Source: Ferrovibrio terrae (GTDB lineage: Bacteria; Pseudomonadota; Alphaproteobacteria; Ferrovibrionales; Ferrovibrionaceae). Taken from it: a stretch of DNA of 64,000 nucleotides. The position numbers and the translations under genes were made by a program. The notes under the pieces are model-generated. The model saw nothing but the letters and a program-made list of their open reading frames with translations, was not told where the DNA came from and ran no database searches. The stretch spans positions 186,001 to 250,000 of the forward strand of contig NZ_CP041636.1 in NCBI RefSeq assembly GCF_007197755.1. The letters run 5' to 3'. Below are positions 9,532 through 18,377 of the stretch, one piece after another; positions within the stretch are counted from its first letter, which is position 1, and each line of letters starts with the position of its first letter.

Positions 9532-10227
9532 TCAGCTGTAGTGCGAGACCGCCTGCAGCAGGCGGCGAAACTCGTTCACGACCTGGCGTTCCACCGCTTC
9601 ATTCAGCGCGACGGTGCTTTTCAGCTTGCGCGGACGCAGGGGCACCACCGGTGCGGCCCGCTTCGTCTCCTGGACAGCAGGGCGCGACGATGGCCGCGGG
9701 GCTGGCTGCGGCGCGCGACGCGGCAGCGGCGTAACCTTCGCGGCTGGCCGCGGCTGGCCGAGCGGCGCCAGCTTCAGCTTGGGATGCTCCTTGAAGCCGG
9801 CCGAGGCATAGACGGCGATGTCGCTGCGCCCGTCCGGCAGTTCCTCGATCAGCAGCAGCGTCGGGAAACGTGCTGCCAGCAGCGCGAAGGTTTCATCCGG
9901 CAGGAAGGACGGCTCCGGGATGGCGCACCAGCGCCGCTGTGCCTCAAAGCCGAGCGGCCGGTTATGCGCCTTGTAGATGCGGCCGAGGTGATCGGCGAAA
10001 TTTGGATCCTTGTGGAAGACCAGCACGATCTGGCGATGCAGATCGTTCGGGCCGTGACGGCGGCAGACCAGCAGTGCGAGTTCATCCGGCCGCGCGCCCA
10101 GTGCGGCAGCCGCGCCGAAAAAGCCCAGCACCGTGCCGGCGGCACGGACATCCTGGGTCAGGAAGCCCAGTCGGTCGGCATGCCGCAGCGTACCGATGGG
10201 GCTGAAGAAGCGCGGGTTAAGGGTCAT
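9532..10227 (-). CDS. Uncharacterised protein with basic Pro-rich linker
   Basis: I do not recognise this 231-residue protein. It has a globular N-terminal part (about 1-145) containing LGFFGAAAALGARPDEL and CRRHGPNDLHRQ. A basic, Pro/Ala/Arg-rich linker follows (about 150-200), then a short helical tail (TVALNEAVERQVVNEFRRLL). No signal peptide or membrane segment is evident. The start at 10227 (MTLNPRFFSP) is preferred over the longer frame to 10419, whose extension is low-complexity and overlaps the next gene. It converges with the flavin reductase, their stops being one base apart. The composition suggests nucleic acid or envelope contact, but that is a guess. Confidence 0.6.
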   Translation of the reverse strand: MTLNPRFFSPIGTLRHADRLGFLTQDVRAAGTVLGFFGAAAALGARPDELALLVCRRHGPNDLHRQIVLVFHKDPNFADHLGRIYKAHNRPLGFEAQRRWCAIPEPSFLPDETFALLAARFPTLLLIEELPDGRSDIAVYASAGFKEHPKLKLAPLGQPRPAAKVTPLPRRAPQPAPRPSSRPAVQETKRAAPVVPLRPRKLKSTVALNEAVERQVVNEFRRLLQAVSHYS

Positions 10228-10312
10228 GGCCTGTCTCTGGCCATATTTTAGCGGCCAAAAGCGCCAGAGTCTCCGCTTTAAGACCCGGATCCTGCTTGAG
10301 ACTCGGTAATGG

Positions 10313-12544
10313 TTAACCGAGCAGGCGGGCCCACCACCCGTAGCGCCAGCCGGCCAGCGCGACTCCAGCCAGTACGCCGAGGAAGAGATAGAAACCCCAG
10401 GGCTGACGCTTCTCGGCATAGGGATCGGTCAGCGCCCGCTCCGAACCGGGCGGCAGTTTCGCCAGATGCGTCAGGCTGCCGCCGAAGGGAATATTGATCA
10501 GCGCACGCGCATTCACCGCCCAGCCATTGGCATCCAGCAGCGGGCCGAGATTGCGCTGCCGCAGTTTCATCGCCGCGATGACCATCGACGGGCCGGAGAT
10601 CAGCAACACCACACCGATCACCGCCAGCGGAATCTGCCACCAGGCGAGATTGAGGAAGCCGGTGACCACCGTGGCCAGCGCCGTGCCGATGGCGCCGATG
10701 GCCAGACCGATGGCCGCGAAAATGCCGGCGAACTTGCCTGCGTCGAATGCCTGCTGCTGCGCAGCGGGGGCTGCAGGGGCCGGCTGGCCCGAGATCGCCT
10801 GCGTGCCGGTTTGCAGCAGCTGGGTGGTCATCTGCTGCTCGCTGGCCTTGGACCGCGCGGCGGCGAATTTCTCGACCTGCTCGCCGAGAAACTTGCCGAC
10901 CTTCTTGAACGGCAGCCAGAAGGCTTCGCGGATCGAAATTGGATGGCTGACGATCCGGATCACCACGGCATCCCAGTCGTGGCCGCTGCGGTCGTAGAAC
11001 ACACCGTTCCGCCCCACCATCAGCTGGTCGGCATCACCCGCGGTAATGGCGGCCGCAATCGTCATCTTTTCATTGGTCGGCTTGCCATCCGCCCCGCGCC
11101 GCGTGCATTCGCAATACAGCAGGTAGATGCGACTGAGCACGGCCAGTGTTGCATGCTTGGCCGGATCGTCGACCGCAATGCAGAGGTCGCAGGAGCGGCC
11201 ATCGATGAACAGCGTGCCGACCTGGAACATCGCCTTGCCGCGCCGGGTGTAGAAATCCTTGAAGGCAACGAAGTTGTTGAGCAGCGGCACCAGGTCGCGC
11301 ACATAACGCGCCAGCGTCTCGACCGAGGCGATGGCTTCAAATTCCGGCGCCAGCGCGGCATCCTTTTCGATCAGCGCGACGATCTTCTGCTGCGCGCCGC
11401 TTTGCCTGATCGCACGCAGGCGGGAAACGCCGAGCGGTTCGACCAGCATGCCGGCCTTGCGCTTGAGCCAGTCCGTCGCGGGCGCGAGACGCGCCTGCAG
11501 ATCGCGCCATTCGGTCTCGCTGAGCGTGCCGCGTTCGCCTTCCAGCAATGGCGCCACGGCGGCGTCGCGCAGACGCGCCACATCGGCGGCCCAGGCCGGA
11601 TTGACGCCCTGACCCAGCGGCAACGGGCGTTCAGCTTCGATGCGCGCCAGCGGAAAGGCGGTAACGGCCACGGCACCGGCCGACAGATCGGCATCGGCGA
11701 CGGCCGCGAAATCCTTGTCGTCGGCATTCAGCGCGGCGCCGGATACGGGATCGTAAGCGGCGAGCCGGCAGCGGAAGAAATAGTCATCCAGCTTGGTGGC
11801 GAGTTTCTGCACAGCCTCGACGGCCGGCAGCGTGCCCTCGCCCAGGGGAAGGATGTCCGGCTTGGCCAGCGCCTCATCCCACCAGGCAAGATAGGCATCG
11901 AGTGCAGTGAAAAAAGCATCGGTCTCGTCCTTGCCGATGCCGGTTTCACCGCCGCGGTCCGGTTTTTCGCCGACCAGCTTCATGATGTCCTTCATCACCT
12001 GGGCGGTGTCGACATCTTCGCCGGCGGCAGACGGCGGCACGACGCCGTCGCCGTTGAACTGCGTCTTACCAAAGATACGGCCCACATCGGCGGCCTCTTC
12101 CGGGCTGATCGCGCCGGCATCGCCTTTGCCGATATTGGTCAGGATGCGCCGGGCCGAAGCCAGGATGCGTGCGCCATCTTCATGGTTGTCATCGATGGCG
12201 CTGAGCGGCAGTTCGCTATGGCCGGCGAACAGCACATTGGCGTCGCGCACCATGCGGCAGGTCCAGTTCACCGCAGCCAGCAATTCGAGCGCGCGGATGC
12301 GGCCGTCGTGGTCGCCGTCGATCAGTTCCAGCGTGCGGCGGTCGAAATCGATGCCCTTGATCGGGCAACTGAGCGCGAGCCAGAGTTTCTGGTCGAGACC
12401 CGAAAGATGCTTGAGGTCGTCGCCATTTTCGATGCGAAGCTGATCGAAGCCGCCGGCACGGAAGAAGCGCCAGCGATGCGGATTCTCCTGTTGCGGCCGC
12501 TCGGCCAGCCGGGTGCCGGTCTGATCAGTCTGCGCCTCAGCCAT
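10313..12544 (-). CDS. Large uncharacterised membrane protein with EF-hand-like loop
   Basis: A 743-residue protein of unknown function. The start at 12544 has AGGAGG 6 bases upstream. Near residue 75 the loop DGDHDGRIRALE fits the EF-hand calcium-binding pattern; a second candidate, FNGDGVVP, lies near 160. The large middle part is soluble. Three membrane segments follow near the C-terminus (about 605-628, 634-656 and 718-737). Between the last two lies LGPLLDANGWAVNARA then NIPFGGSLTHLAKLPPGS, a block I recall from hypothetical proteins of other phyla. It is transcribed toward the unknown gene at 9532 and lies downstream of corA, which could hint at a cation-related role, though only by position. 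Confidence 0.7.
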   Translation of the reverse strand: MAEAQTDQTGTRLAERPQQENPHRWRFFRAGGFDQLRIENGDDLKHLSGLDQKLWLALSCPIKGIDFDRRTLELIDGDHDGRIRALELLAAVNWTCRMVRDANVLFAGHSELPLSAIDDNHEDGARILASARRILTNIGKGDAGAISPEEAADVGRIFGKTQFNGDGVVPPSAAGEDVDTAQVMKDIMKLVGEKPDRGGETGIGKDETDAFFTALDAYLAWWDEALAKPDILPLGEGTLPAVEAVQKLATKLDDYFFRCRLAAYDPVSGAALNADDKDFAAVADADLSAGAVAVTAFPLARIEAERPLPLGQGVNPAWAADVARLRDAAVAPLLEGERGTLSETEWRDLQARLAPATDWLKRKAGMLVEPLGVSRLRAIRQSGAQQKIVALIEKDAALAPEFEAIASVETLARYVRDLVPLLNNFVAFKDFYTRRGKAMFQVGTLFIDGRSCDLCIAVDDPAKHATLAVLSRIYLLYCECTRRGADGKPTNEKMTIAAAITAGDADQLMVGRNGVFYDRSGHDWDAVVIRIVSHPISIREAFWLPFKKVGKFLGEQVEKFAAARSKASEQQMTTQLLQTGTQAISGQPAPAAPAAQQQAFDAGKFAGIFAAIGLAIGAIGTALATVVTGFLNLAWWQIPLAVIGVVLLISGPSMVIAAMKLRQRNLGPLLDANGWAVNARALINIPFGGSLTHLAKLPPGSERALTDPYAEKRQPWGFYLFLGVLAGVALAGWRYGWWARLLG

Positions 12545-12610
12545 TGCAGCCTCCTGGAACACGATACAACCCGAGGATATAGCCGGGACTGATGGCTGCC
12601 AATTGTCGAA

Positions 12611-13582
12611 TCAGAGCCAACCGCTGCGTCGGAAGCGCCAGTACAGGAATCCGCAGGCCGCAACAATGCCGGCCAGTACCATGGGATAGCCATAGGCCCA
12701 GCGCAGTTCGGGCATATGCTCGAAGTTCATCCCGTAAATGCCGGCAATGGCCGTGGGTACGGCCAGGATTGCCGCCCAGGCAGCAAGCTGGCGCACCACA
12801 TCATTCTGCCGTGTGTTGGCCAGCAGGATTTCAGCCTCGAAGGCGGCAGCGGCGGCATCACGCAGATCGGTGATCGCCTCGGCCACGCGCTGCACATGGT
12901 CGTGCACGTCGCCGAAATAGGGCCGCAGTTCAGGCGCCATCATCGGCAGATCGAGCCGGCTCAGCCGGTTGCTGACCTCCAGCAGCGGCAGCACGGTTCC
13001 CCGCATGCCGAGCAGTTGCCGCCGCAGATGATACAGCCGCTCGATGCTCTTACGGTCCAGCGTCTCATCCAGCACATGGGTTTCGATCTCGGTGAGTTCG
13101 TTCTGTATGTCGTCGATGACCGGAAAGAAGTTGTCGGTCACGAAATCGATGATGGCATGCAGCGCTGCCGATTCGCCGAGCCGCAGCATCTCGGGCTTGC
13201 TTTCCAGCTTGCCGCGCACTTCCGCATAAGAGGAGGATGCGCCATGGCGAACGGAGATGACGTAGCCCTTGCCGACAAAAACATGCGTTTCGCCGTATTC
13301 CGGGATGCCATCGACCAGCCGCACCGTACGCAGCACCACGAAGATGCTCTCGCCATAGATGTCCAGCTTGGGGCGCTGGTGGGCGCGCTCGGCATCCTCG
13401 ATGGCCAACGGATGCAGGCCGAACTGCTGCTGCAGCACTTTCAGCGCCGCCGGCTCGGGCTCGTGAAGGCCAATCCAGACAAAATCCGCTTCCGGCGGCA
13501 CGGCAGTGCCGCAGGATTCGAATGGCACCTCACCCAGACGCGTGCCATCGCCATAGGCCGCGCAGGCCACCACACCCTTCAT
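12611..13582 (-). CDS. corA: CorA-family divalent cation transporter
   Basis: CorA proteins are pentameric inner-membrane channels for Mg2+ (some carry Co2+ or Zn2+). At 323 residues the length is normal. The soluble N-terminal domain and long stalk helix are followed by two C-terminal membrane segments, with the selectivity motif YGMNF at about 283-287 followed by the loop EHMPEL. The C-terminal tail is basic (YWRFRRSGWL), as in the family. It lies 45 bases after the SLC13 permease on the same strand. ZntB-like export cannot be excluded without structural comparison. Confidence 0.9.
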   Translation of the reverse strand: MKGVVACAAYGDGTRLGEVPFESCGTAVPPEADFVWIGLHEPEPAALKVLQQQFGLHPLAIEDAERAHQRPKLDIYGESIFVVLRTVRLVDGIPEYGETHVFVGKGYVISVRHGASSSYAEVRGKLESKPEMLRLGESAALHAIIDFVTDNFFPVIDDIQNELTEIETHVLDETLDRKSIERLYHLRRQLLGMRGTVLPLLEVSNRLSRLDLPMMAPELRPYFGDVHDHVQRVAEAITDLRDAAAAAFEAEILLANTRQNDVVRQLAAWAAILAVPTAIAGIYGMNFEHMPELRWAYGYPMVLAGIVAACGFLYWRFRRSGWL

Positions 13583-13627
13583 ACCCCAACTCCCGGTCCG
13601 AATTTGCCCGGCATCATATCACCCGCC

Positions 13628-15448
13628 TTACTTCAGCGGCCAGAAGATCGGGATCAGCAGGGTGCCAACCACCAGAACGAGGAATGACAGCGGCATTCCG
13701 AGCCGCGAGTAGTCGCCAAAGCGATAACCGCCCGGCCCCATCACCAGCGTGTTGCACTGGTGCCCGATGGGGGTAAGGAAATCGCAGGCCGCACCCAGCG
13801 CCACCGCCATCAGGAAGGGATCAGGCTGGAGACCGAGTTTCTGCGCCAGGCTGGCGCCGATGGGGCCCATGATCAGCACGGTCGCCGCATTGTTGAGGAA
13901 CGGCGTCAACAGCATGGCGCTGCCCATCATCAGCGCCAGCGCCCCCACCGGCGGCAGCGCATCCGCCGCGATGGCCAGGATGCCGGCGATCAGTTCGGCG
14001 CCGCCGGTCCTGCTGATCGAGTCGCTGATCGGAATCAGGCAGGCCATCAGCACGATGATCGGAATATCGACAGCCTCATAGGCTTCCTTCAGCGACAGCA
14101 CGCGGAAAGCGACCATCAGCACGGCCCCGCCGAAGAAGGCCGTGGTGACCGGCACCAGCTTGAAGGCCACCAGCAACATCGCCACCACCAGCAACACAAT
14201 CGGCAGATATTCCTGCCGCTTGCGACCGAAGCCAATGGAGCGATCCAGCAGCGGGAGGCAGGCGAGATTGCGGAGTGAGTCTGCCAGGGTTTCAGCCGGG
14301 CCCTGCAGTACCAGCACGTCGCCAGCCTGGAAGCGTATCTGGCTGAGACGCCGGTTCAGCGGCTGGCCCGAGCGGCTGATCGCCAAAAGGCTCAATCCCT
14401 GATGTTCGCGCAGGCGCAAGGACCGCGCCGATGCGCCGATCAGCGACGATTCACCTGTCACCACGGCTTCGACCACGCCCATGTCCCTGGGCGGCTCGCC
14501 GCGCGTGTTCTTCTCTTCGGCGCCCTCCTTCGGCGTTCTTGCATCGCGATCCGGATCTTCGGTGGCGCGCAGATCGAGCTTGGCTTCGTCGATCAGCTTG
14601 CGCAGCGCCACCGCCTCGGCGCGCACCACCAGGATGTCGTCAGCGAACAGCTGCCAATGCCAGGCGGGTGTATACCGGTGATGCTTCTCGCGGATAATCG
14701 CGACGACCTCTACATCGCCCTCGCCCAGTGCCTCAAGGTCGCCGACCGTCTTGTCTACCAGGGTCGATTTCTCGCCGACGCGCACCTCGGTCAGATAGGG
14801 ATCGGTCTCGAAGGCCTGCTCTGCGGAAGATGGCGGCGTGCGGTTCCCCGGCAGCAGACGCCATCCGACCACCAGAAACAGCAGGCCGGCCACGGCAATG
14901 CCGAGACCGACCGGTGCGAAATCGAACATCTCGAAAGGCTGGCCGGTCAGTTCGGCGCGGACACGCGACACCAGGATATTCGGCGAGGTGCCGATCAGGG
15001 TGACGACACCGCCGATCAGCGAGCCGAAAGCCATCGGCATCAGCAGGTAGGAGACCGGCGTCTCGCTGCGGCGCGCCATCTGGATAGCGACCGGCAGCAG
15101 GATGGCCAGCGCGCCGATATTCTTCATGAAGGCCGACATCACCGTGGTGGCGAAGGCGAGCGCAGCGACCTGCAGCGTGATGGTGGTGAGATACGGCTCG
15201 CATTTGCGCACCATCCGGCCGATCAGAGTCGACTGGCCGACGCCGGCGCTGATCACCAGCGCCGAAGCTACCAGCACCACGACCTGGTCGCTGAACCCGG
15301 AAAACGCCTTGTCGGCCGGGACGACGCCGAGCGCCAGCGCCGCCAGCAGCCCGAACAGGGCGACAAGGTCGAAGCGAAAGCGGTTCCAGATGAACAGTCC
15401 GACAATGACTGCAATCAGACCGAAGGACAGGGCTTGGGGCAGGGTCAC
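13628..15448 (-). CDS. SLC13 (DASS) family permease with two TrkA-C domains
   Basis: A 606-residue sodium-coupled anion permease-like protein. Membrane helices occupy about 1-185 and 400-606, and between them lie two RCK_C/TrkA-C ligand-binding domains (about 205-290 and 320-400), the usual architecture of the YfbS-like branch. Family motifs are LNNAATVLIMGP and DFLTPIGHQCNTLVMGPGGY near the C-terminus. The likely start is GTG at 15448. Relatives carry sulfate, dicarboxylates or other anions; the substrate cannot be named. It may be co-transcribed with corA. Confidence 0.85.
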   Translation of the reverse strand: MTLPQALSFGLIAVIVGLFIWNRFRFDLVALFGLLAALALGVVPADKAFSGFSDQVVVLVASALVISAGVGQSTLIGRMVRKCEPYLTTITLQVAALAFATTVMSAFMKNIGALAILLPVAIQMARRSETPVSYLLMPMAFGSLIGGVVTLIGTSPNILVSRVRAELTGQPFEMFDFAPVGLGIAVAGLLFLVVGWRLLPGNRTPPSSAEQAFETDPYLTEVRVGEKSTLVDKTVGDLEALGEGDVEVVAIIREKHHRYTPAWHWQLFADDILVVRAEAVALRKLIDEAKLDLRATEDPDRDARTPKEGAEEKNTRGEPPRDMGVVEAVVTGESSLIGASARSLRLREHQGLSLLAISRSGQPLNRRLSQIRFQAGDVLVLQGPAETLADSLRNLACLPLLDRSIGFGRKRQEYLPIVLLVVAMLLVAFKLVPVTTAFFGGAVLMVAFRVLSLKEAYEAVDIPIIVLMACLIPISDSISRTGGAELIAGILAIAADALPPVGALALMMGSAMLLTPFLNNAATVLIMGPIGASLAQKLGLQPDPFLMAVALGAACDFLTPIGHQCNTLVMGPGGYRFGDYSRLGMPLSFLVLVVGTLLIPIFWPLK

Positions 15449-15574
15449 GGGAATATCCGGGCTATGGTGGCCCGGTACAACGGCCCAGCCCCGTTCCGCG
15501 TTCCCCAGACGGCAGAATACCGGGATAAATCGGGTGGCGGGGATCGAATCGCCGCCACCCGCATCAATAACGGA

Positions 15575-16771
15575 TCAGAGCTTGCAGCCGCTGTCTTCCA
15601 GCTTGAAGAAGGCCTGCTCGCCCGGAATGGTGGCGAGCTTCTTGTAATAGTCGAACGGCCGCTTGCTCTCCGAGGGCTTCTTCACCTCGAAGAGATACAT
15701 GTCATGCACCATACGGCCATTGGCCAGCACCTTGCCGCCCTGGCCGAAGAAGTCGTCGACCGGCAGTTCCTTCAGCTTCCTGGCCACCGCATCGGCATCC
15801 TTGCTGTTGGCGGCTTTCACCGCCTTGAGATACGACAGCGTGGCGGAGTAAGTACCGGCCTGAATCATGTTTGGCATGCGACCGGTACGCTTCATGAAAC
15901 GCTCGCCGAATTCACGCGACTTCGCGTCGTTGTCCCAGTAATAGCCCTCGGTCACCACCAGGCCCTGGCCAGCCTGCAGGCCGAGGCCATGCACTTCCGC
16001 CAGGGTGGTGAGCAGGCCCGCCAGCTTCTGGCCACCCGACGTGATGCCGAATTCCGCCGCCTGCTTGATCGAGTTGATGGTGTCGTTGCCCGCATTGGCC
16101 AGGCCGACCACCTTGGCCTTCGACGCCTGCGCCTGCAACAGGAAGGACGCGAAGTCGGTGGCGTTGAGCGGATGCTTCACCGCGCCCAGCACCTTGCCGC
16201 CAGACGCAGTGACGATCTTCGCGGTGTCTTCTTCCAGCTGATAGCCGAAGGCATAGTCGGCGGTGAGGAAGAACCAACTGTCGCCGCCGGCCTTGGTCAG
16301 TGCGCCGCCGGTGCCGACCGCCAGCGCACGGGTGTCGTAGGCCCAGTGGAAGCCGTGCGGATGGCAGGAATCGCCGGTGATGCGCGAGGTGGCGGCGCCG
16401 ACCACGATGTCGATCTTCTTCTTGGCCTTTGACAGTTCATGCACTGCGAGCGCCACCGAGGAGGTGGTGAGTTCGGTGATCATGTCGACGCCATCGGTGT
16501 CGTACCACTGGCGCGCAATCGACGAGCCGAGGTCGGGCTTGTTCTGGTGATCGGCCGAGATCAGTTCGATCTTGCCGCCCAGCACACTGCCACCGAAATC
16601 CTCGATCGCCATCTTGGCGGCCTCGACCGACCACTTGCCGCCGTAATCGGCATAGACACCGGACTGGTCGTTGAGCACGCCGATCTTCACGCCCTGCGCA
16701 AAAGCAGGCGCGGCGGCAAACAGCAAAGCTGCGCTGACAGCAGCACTGATACGGAGAGAGGGATTCTGCAC
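15575..16771 (-). CDS. ABC transporter substrate-binding protein, branched-chain amino acid type
   Basis: A 398-residue periplasmic binding protein of the LivJ/HAAT family. The Sec signal peptide is about 26 residues (ending AAPAFAQ), followed by the family opening KIGVLNDQSGVYADYGG. The start is GTG at 16771 with AGGAGG 7 bases upstream. No permease or ATPase genes are next to it, so it is an orphan that may serve a LIV transporter elsewhere. It differs clearly from the three related paralogs at 51177-55048, with its own CHPHGFHWAYDTRALA segment around the ligand site. Confidence 0.88.
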   Translation of the reverse strand: MQNPSLRISAAVSAALLFAAAPAFAQGVKIGVLNDQSGVYADYGGKWSVEAAKMAIEDFGGSVLGGKIELISADHQNKPDLGSSIARQWYDTDGVDMITELTTSSVALAVHELSKAKKKIDIVVGAATSRITGDSCHPHGFHWAYDTRALAVGTGGALTKAGGDSWFFLTADYAFGYQLEEDTAKIVTASGGKVLGAVKHPLNATDFASFLLQAQASKAKVVGLANAGNDTINSIKQAAEFGITSGGQKLAGLLTTLAEVHGLGLQAGQGLVVTEGYYWDNDAKSREFGERFMKRTGRMPNMIQAGTYSATLSYLKAVKAANSKDADAVARKLKELPVDDFFGQGGKVLANGRMVHDMYLFEVKKPSESKRPFDYYKKLATIPGEQAFFKLEDSGCKL

Positions 16772-16995
16772 GACATTCCTCCTGAGATTTTTTATGGAAT
16801 GTCAGGCGTAATCGAAATTTCCGCCGTGAGCGAGTCAGATTCCGCGCACGGCTGCGTGAAGCATGCAGGTTACCGAGGCGTAATTCACTTCGGTGTTTAT
16901 GCAGCTTTTATCTGGTATGTGGAACGCGGCGAACCAGTCGGCGTCAACTGCATATGGTTCGATGCAAGCCGCACGAGAGACGGCACAAACACAAA

Positions 16996-17020
16996 CGGCG
17001 CCCGAAGGCGCCGCATGTGT
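16996..17020 (-). terminator. Rho-independent terminator of tRNA-Lys
   Basis: On the minus strand the perfect stem CGGCGCC-TTCG-GGCGCCG (16996-17013) with a stable TTCG tetraloop is followed by TTTGTGTTTGTG. It lies 16 bases past the 3' end of the tRNA gene. Confidence 0.8.
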
Positions 17021-17028
17021 TTCAAGAC

Positions 17029-17104
<76 letters not shown>

Positions 17105-17123
17105 AGTCTCAAAACGAGGCGCG

Positions 17124-17151
17124 AAAATACCCGGATTCGCTGGAATTGCAA
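17124..17151 (-). promoter_or_regulatory. Promoter of tRNA-Lys
   Basis: On the minus strand TTGCAA (-35, 17146-17151) and TATTTT (-10, 17124-17129) are 16 bases apart, and the mature tRNA begins 19 bases beyond the -10. The placement is right for a sigma-70-type promoter, though the -35 is not a consensus match. Confidence 0.45.
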
Positions 17152-17230
17152 GGGCTATGGCTAAGGGAAATTGTGTTTCCCGCTCAAGGGCTTAAATCAA
17201 CCGATTCGGCAAGAAATCAGCCCAGGGAAA

Positions 17231-18376
17231 TCAGCTCAGCGGCCCGCTCATGTGGCGCGGGATTTCCACGTCGCGATGCACGTAGACGTTCACCAGCAGG
17301 CCGATGCCGACCAGCAGCGTCATCATCGCCGTGCCGCCATAGGAAAACAGCGGCAGCGGCACCCCTACCACCGGCACCAGACCGGACACCATGGCGATGT
17401 TGATGAAGACATAGAGGAACAGCATGGTGGTGAGACCACCGGCCAGCAGGCGGCCATACTGGCTGCGCGAGCGCAGCGCGATGGCGTAGCCATAGGCGAT
17501 CAGCAGGATATAGAGCGCGATCAGCACCAGCGCGCCGATCAGACCATGCTCTTCTGCGAACATGGTGAAGATGAAGTCGGTCTGCTTCTCGGGCAGGAAG
17601 CTGAGATGGCTCTGTGTGCCCTGCATGAAGCCCTTGCCGGAGAAGCCGCCAGACCCCAGTGCAATCTTCGACTGAAGAATGTGATAACCCGAGCCGAGCG
17701 GATCCTGCTCGGGGTTCATGAAGGTGAGCACGCGGCGCTTCTGGTAGTCGTGCAGGAAATTCCACGCGATCGGCAGCGCCGCGCCACCGCCGGCGATCAC
17801 CAGCAGGAATTTCCAGGCACGCACACCGGTAAAAAAGAAGACGGCGCCCGACGAGGCCAGCAGCAGCATGGCAGTGCCGAGATCAGGCTGCTTGATCACC
17901 AGCGCCACCGGCACCAGCACGATGGCGAGCGGCAGCACCAGCCAGCGAATGCGACCGGTATCCTCATACGACAGGCCATGGAAATAGCGCGCCAGTGTCA
18001 GCACCATGGCGATCTTCATGATCTCGGATGGCTGCACATGCACGACGCCGAGATCGAGCCAGCGCTGCGCACCCATGCCGATGCGGCCGACCAGTTCGAC
18101 GGCGATGAGCAGGATCACGCCGATGGCATAGACCACATAAGACAACCGCATCCAGACGCGGATATCGGTCACCGCGATCACCACCATGATGACGAGGCCG
18201 ATGGCGAAACGCGCCATCTGCCGGTCGGCCCAGGGATCGATATCCCCGCCGGCGGCCGAATACAGGGCGGTGAAGCCGAGGCTGGCGATCACGGTGATCA
18301 GCAGCACCAGTCCCCAGTTGACGTCGCGCAGCTTGCGGCCGAGCGAGGTGTCGTTGCGGTTGGACCAGTAGGCCAT
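17231..18376 (-). CDS. rodA: Rod shape-determining protein RodA (SEDS glycosyltransferase)
   Basis: RodA is the SEDS-family peptidoglycan polymerase of the elongasome; it works with the transpeptidase PBP2 encoded just upstream. The 381-residue protein has about ten hydrophobic segments. Conserved family pieces include QPSEIMKIAMVLTLARYF, the PDLGTAMLLLASSG segment and ALGSGGFSGKGFMQGTQSH near the extracellular loop, with FAEEHGLIGA bearing the conserved acidic residues. It starts one base after the mrdA stop and is the last gene of the mre operon. Confidence 0.95.
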   Translation of the reverse strand: MAYWSNRNDTSLGRKLRDVNWGLVLLITVIASLGFTALYSAAGGDIDPWADRQMARFAIGLVIMVVIAVTDIRVWMRLSYVVYAIGVILLIAVELVGRIGMGAQRWLDLGVVHVQPSEIMKIAMVLTLARYFHGLSYEDTGRIRWLVLPLAIVLVPVALVIKQPDLGTAMLLLASSGAVFFFTGVRAWKFLLVIAGGGAALPIAWNFLHDYQKRRVLTFMNPEQDPLGSGYHILQSKIALGSGGFSGKGFMQGTQSHLSFLPEKQTDFIFTMFAEEHGLIGALVLIALYILLIAYGYAIALRSRSQYGRLLAGGLTTMLFLYVFINIAMVSGLVPVVGVPLPLFSYGGTAMMTLLVGIGLLVNVYVHRDVEIPRHMSGPLS

Positions 18377-18377
18377 C

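Noticed and set aside
14402-16432. 676-codon plus-strand open frame
   Set aside because: Antisense to the SLC13 permease and the orphan binding protein, both recognisable; sequence is repetitive Gln/His/Arg/Asp with no domain.
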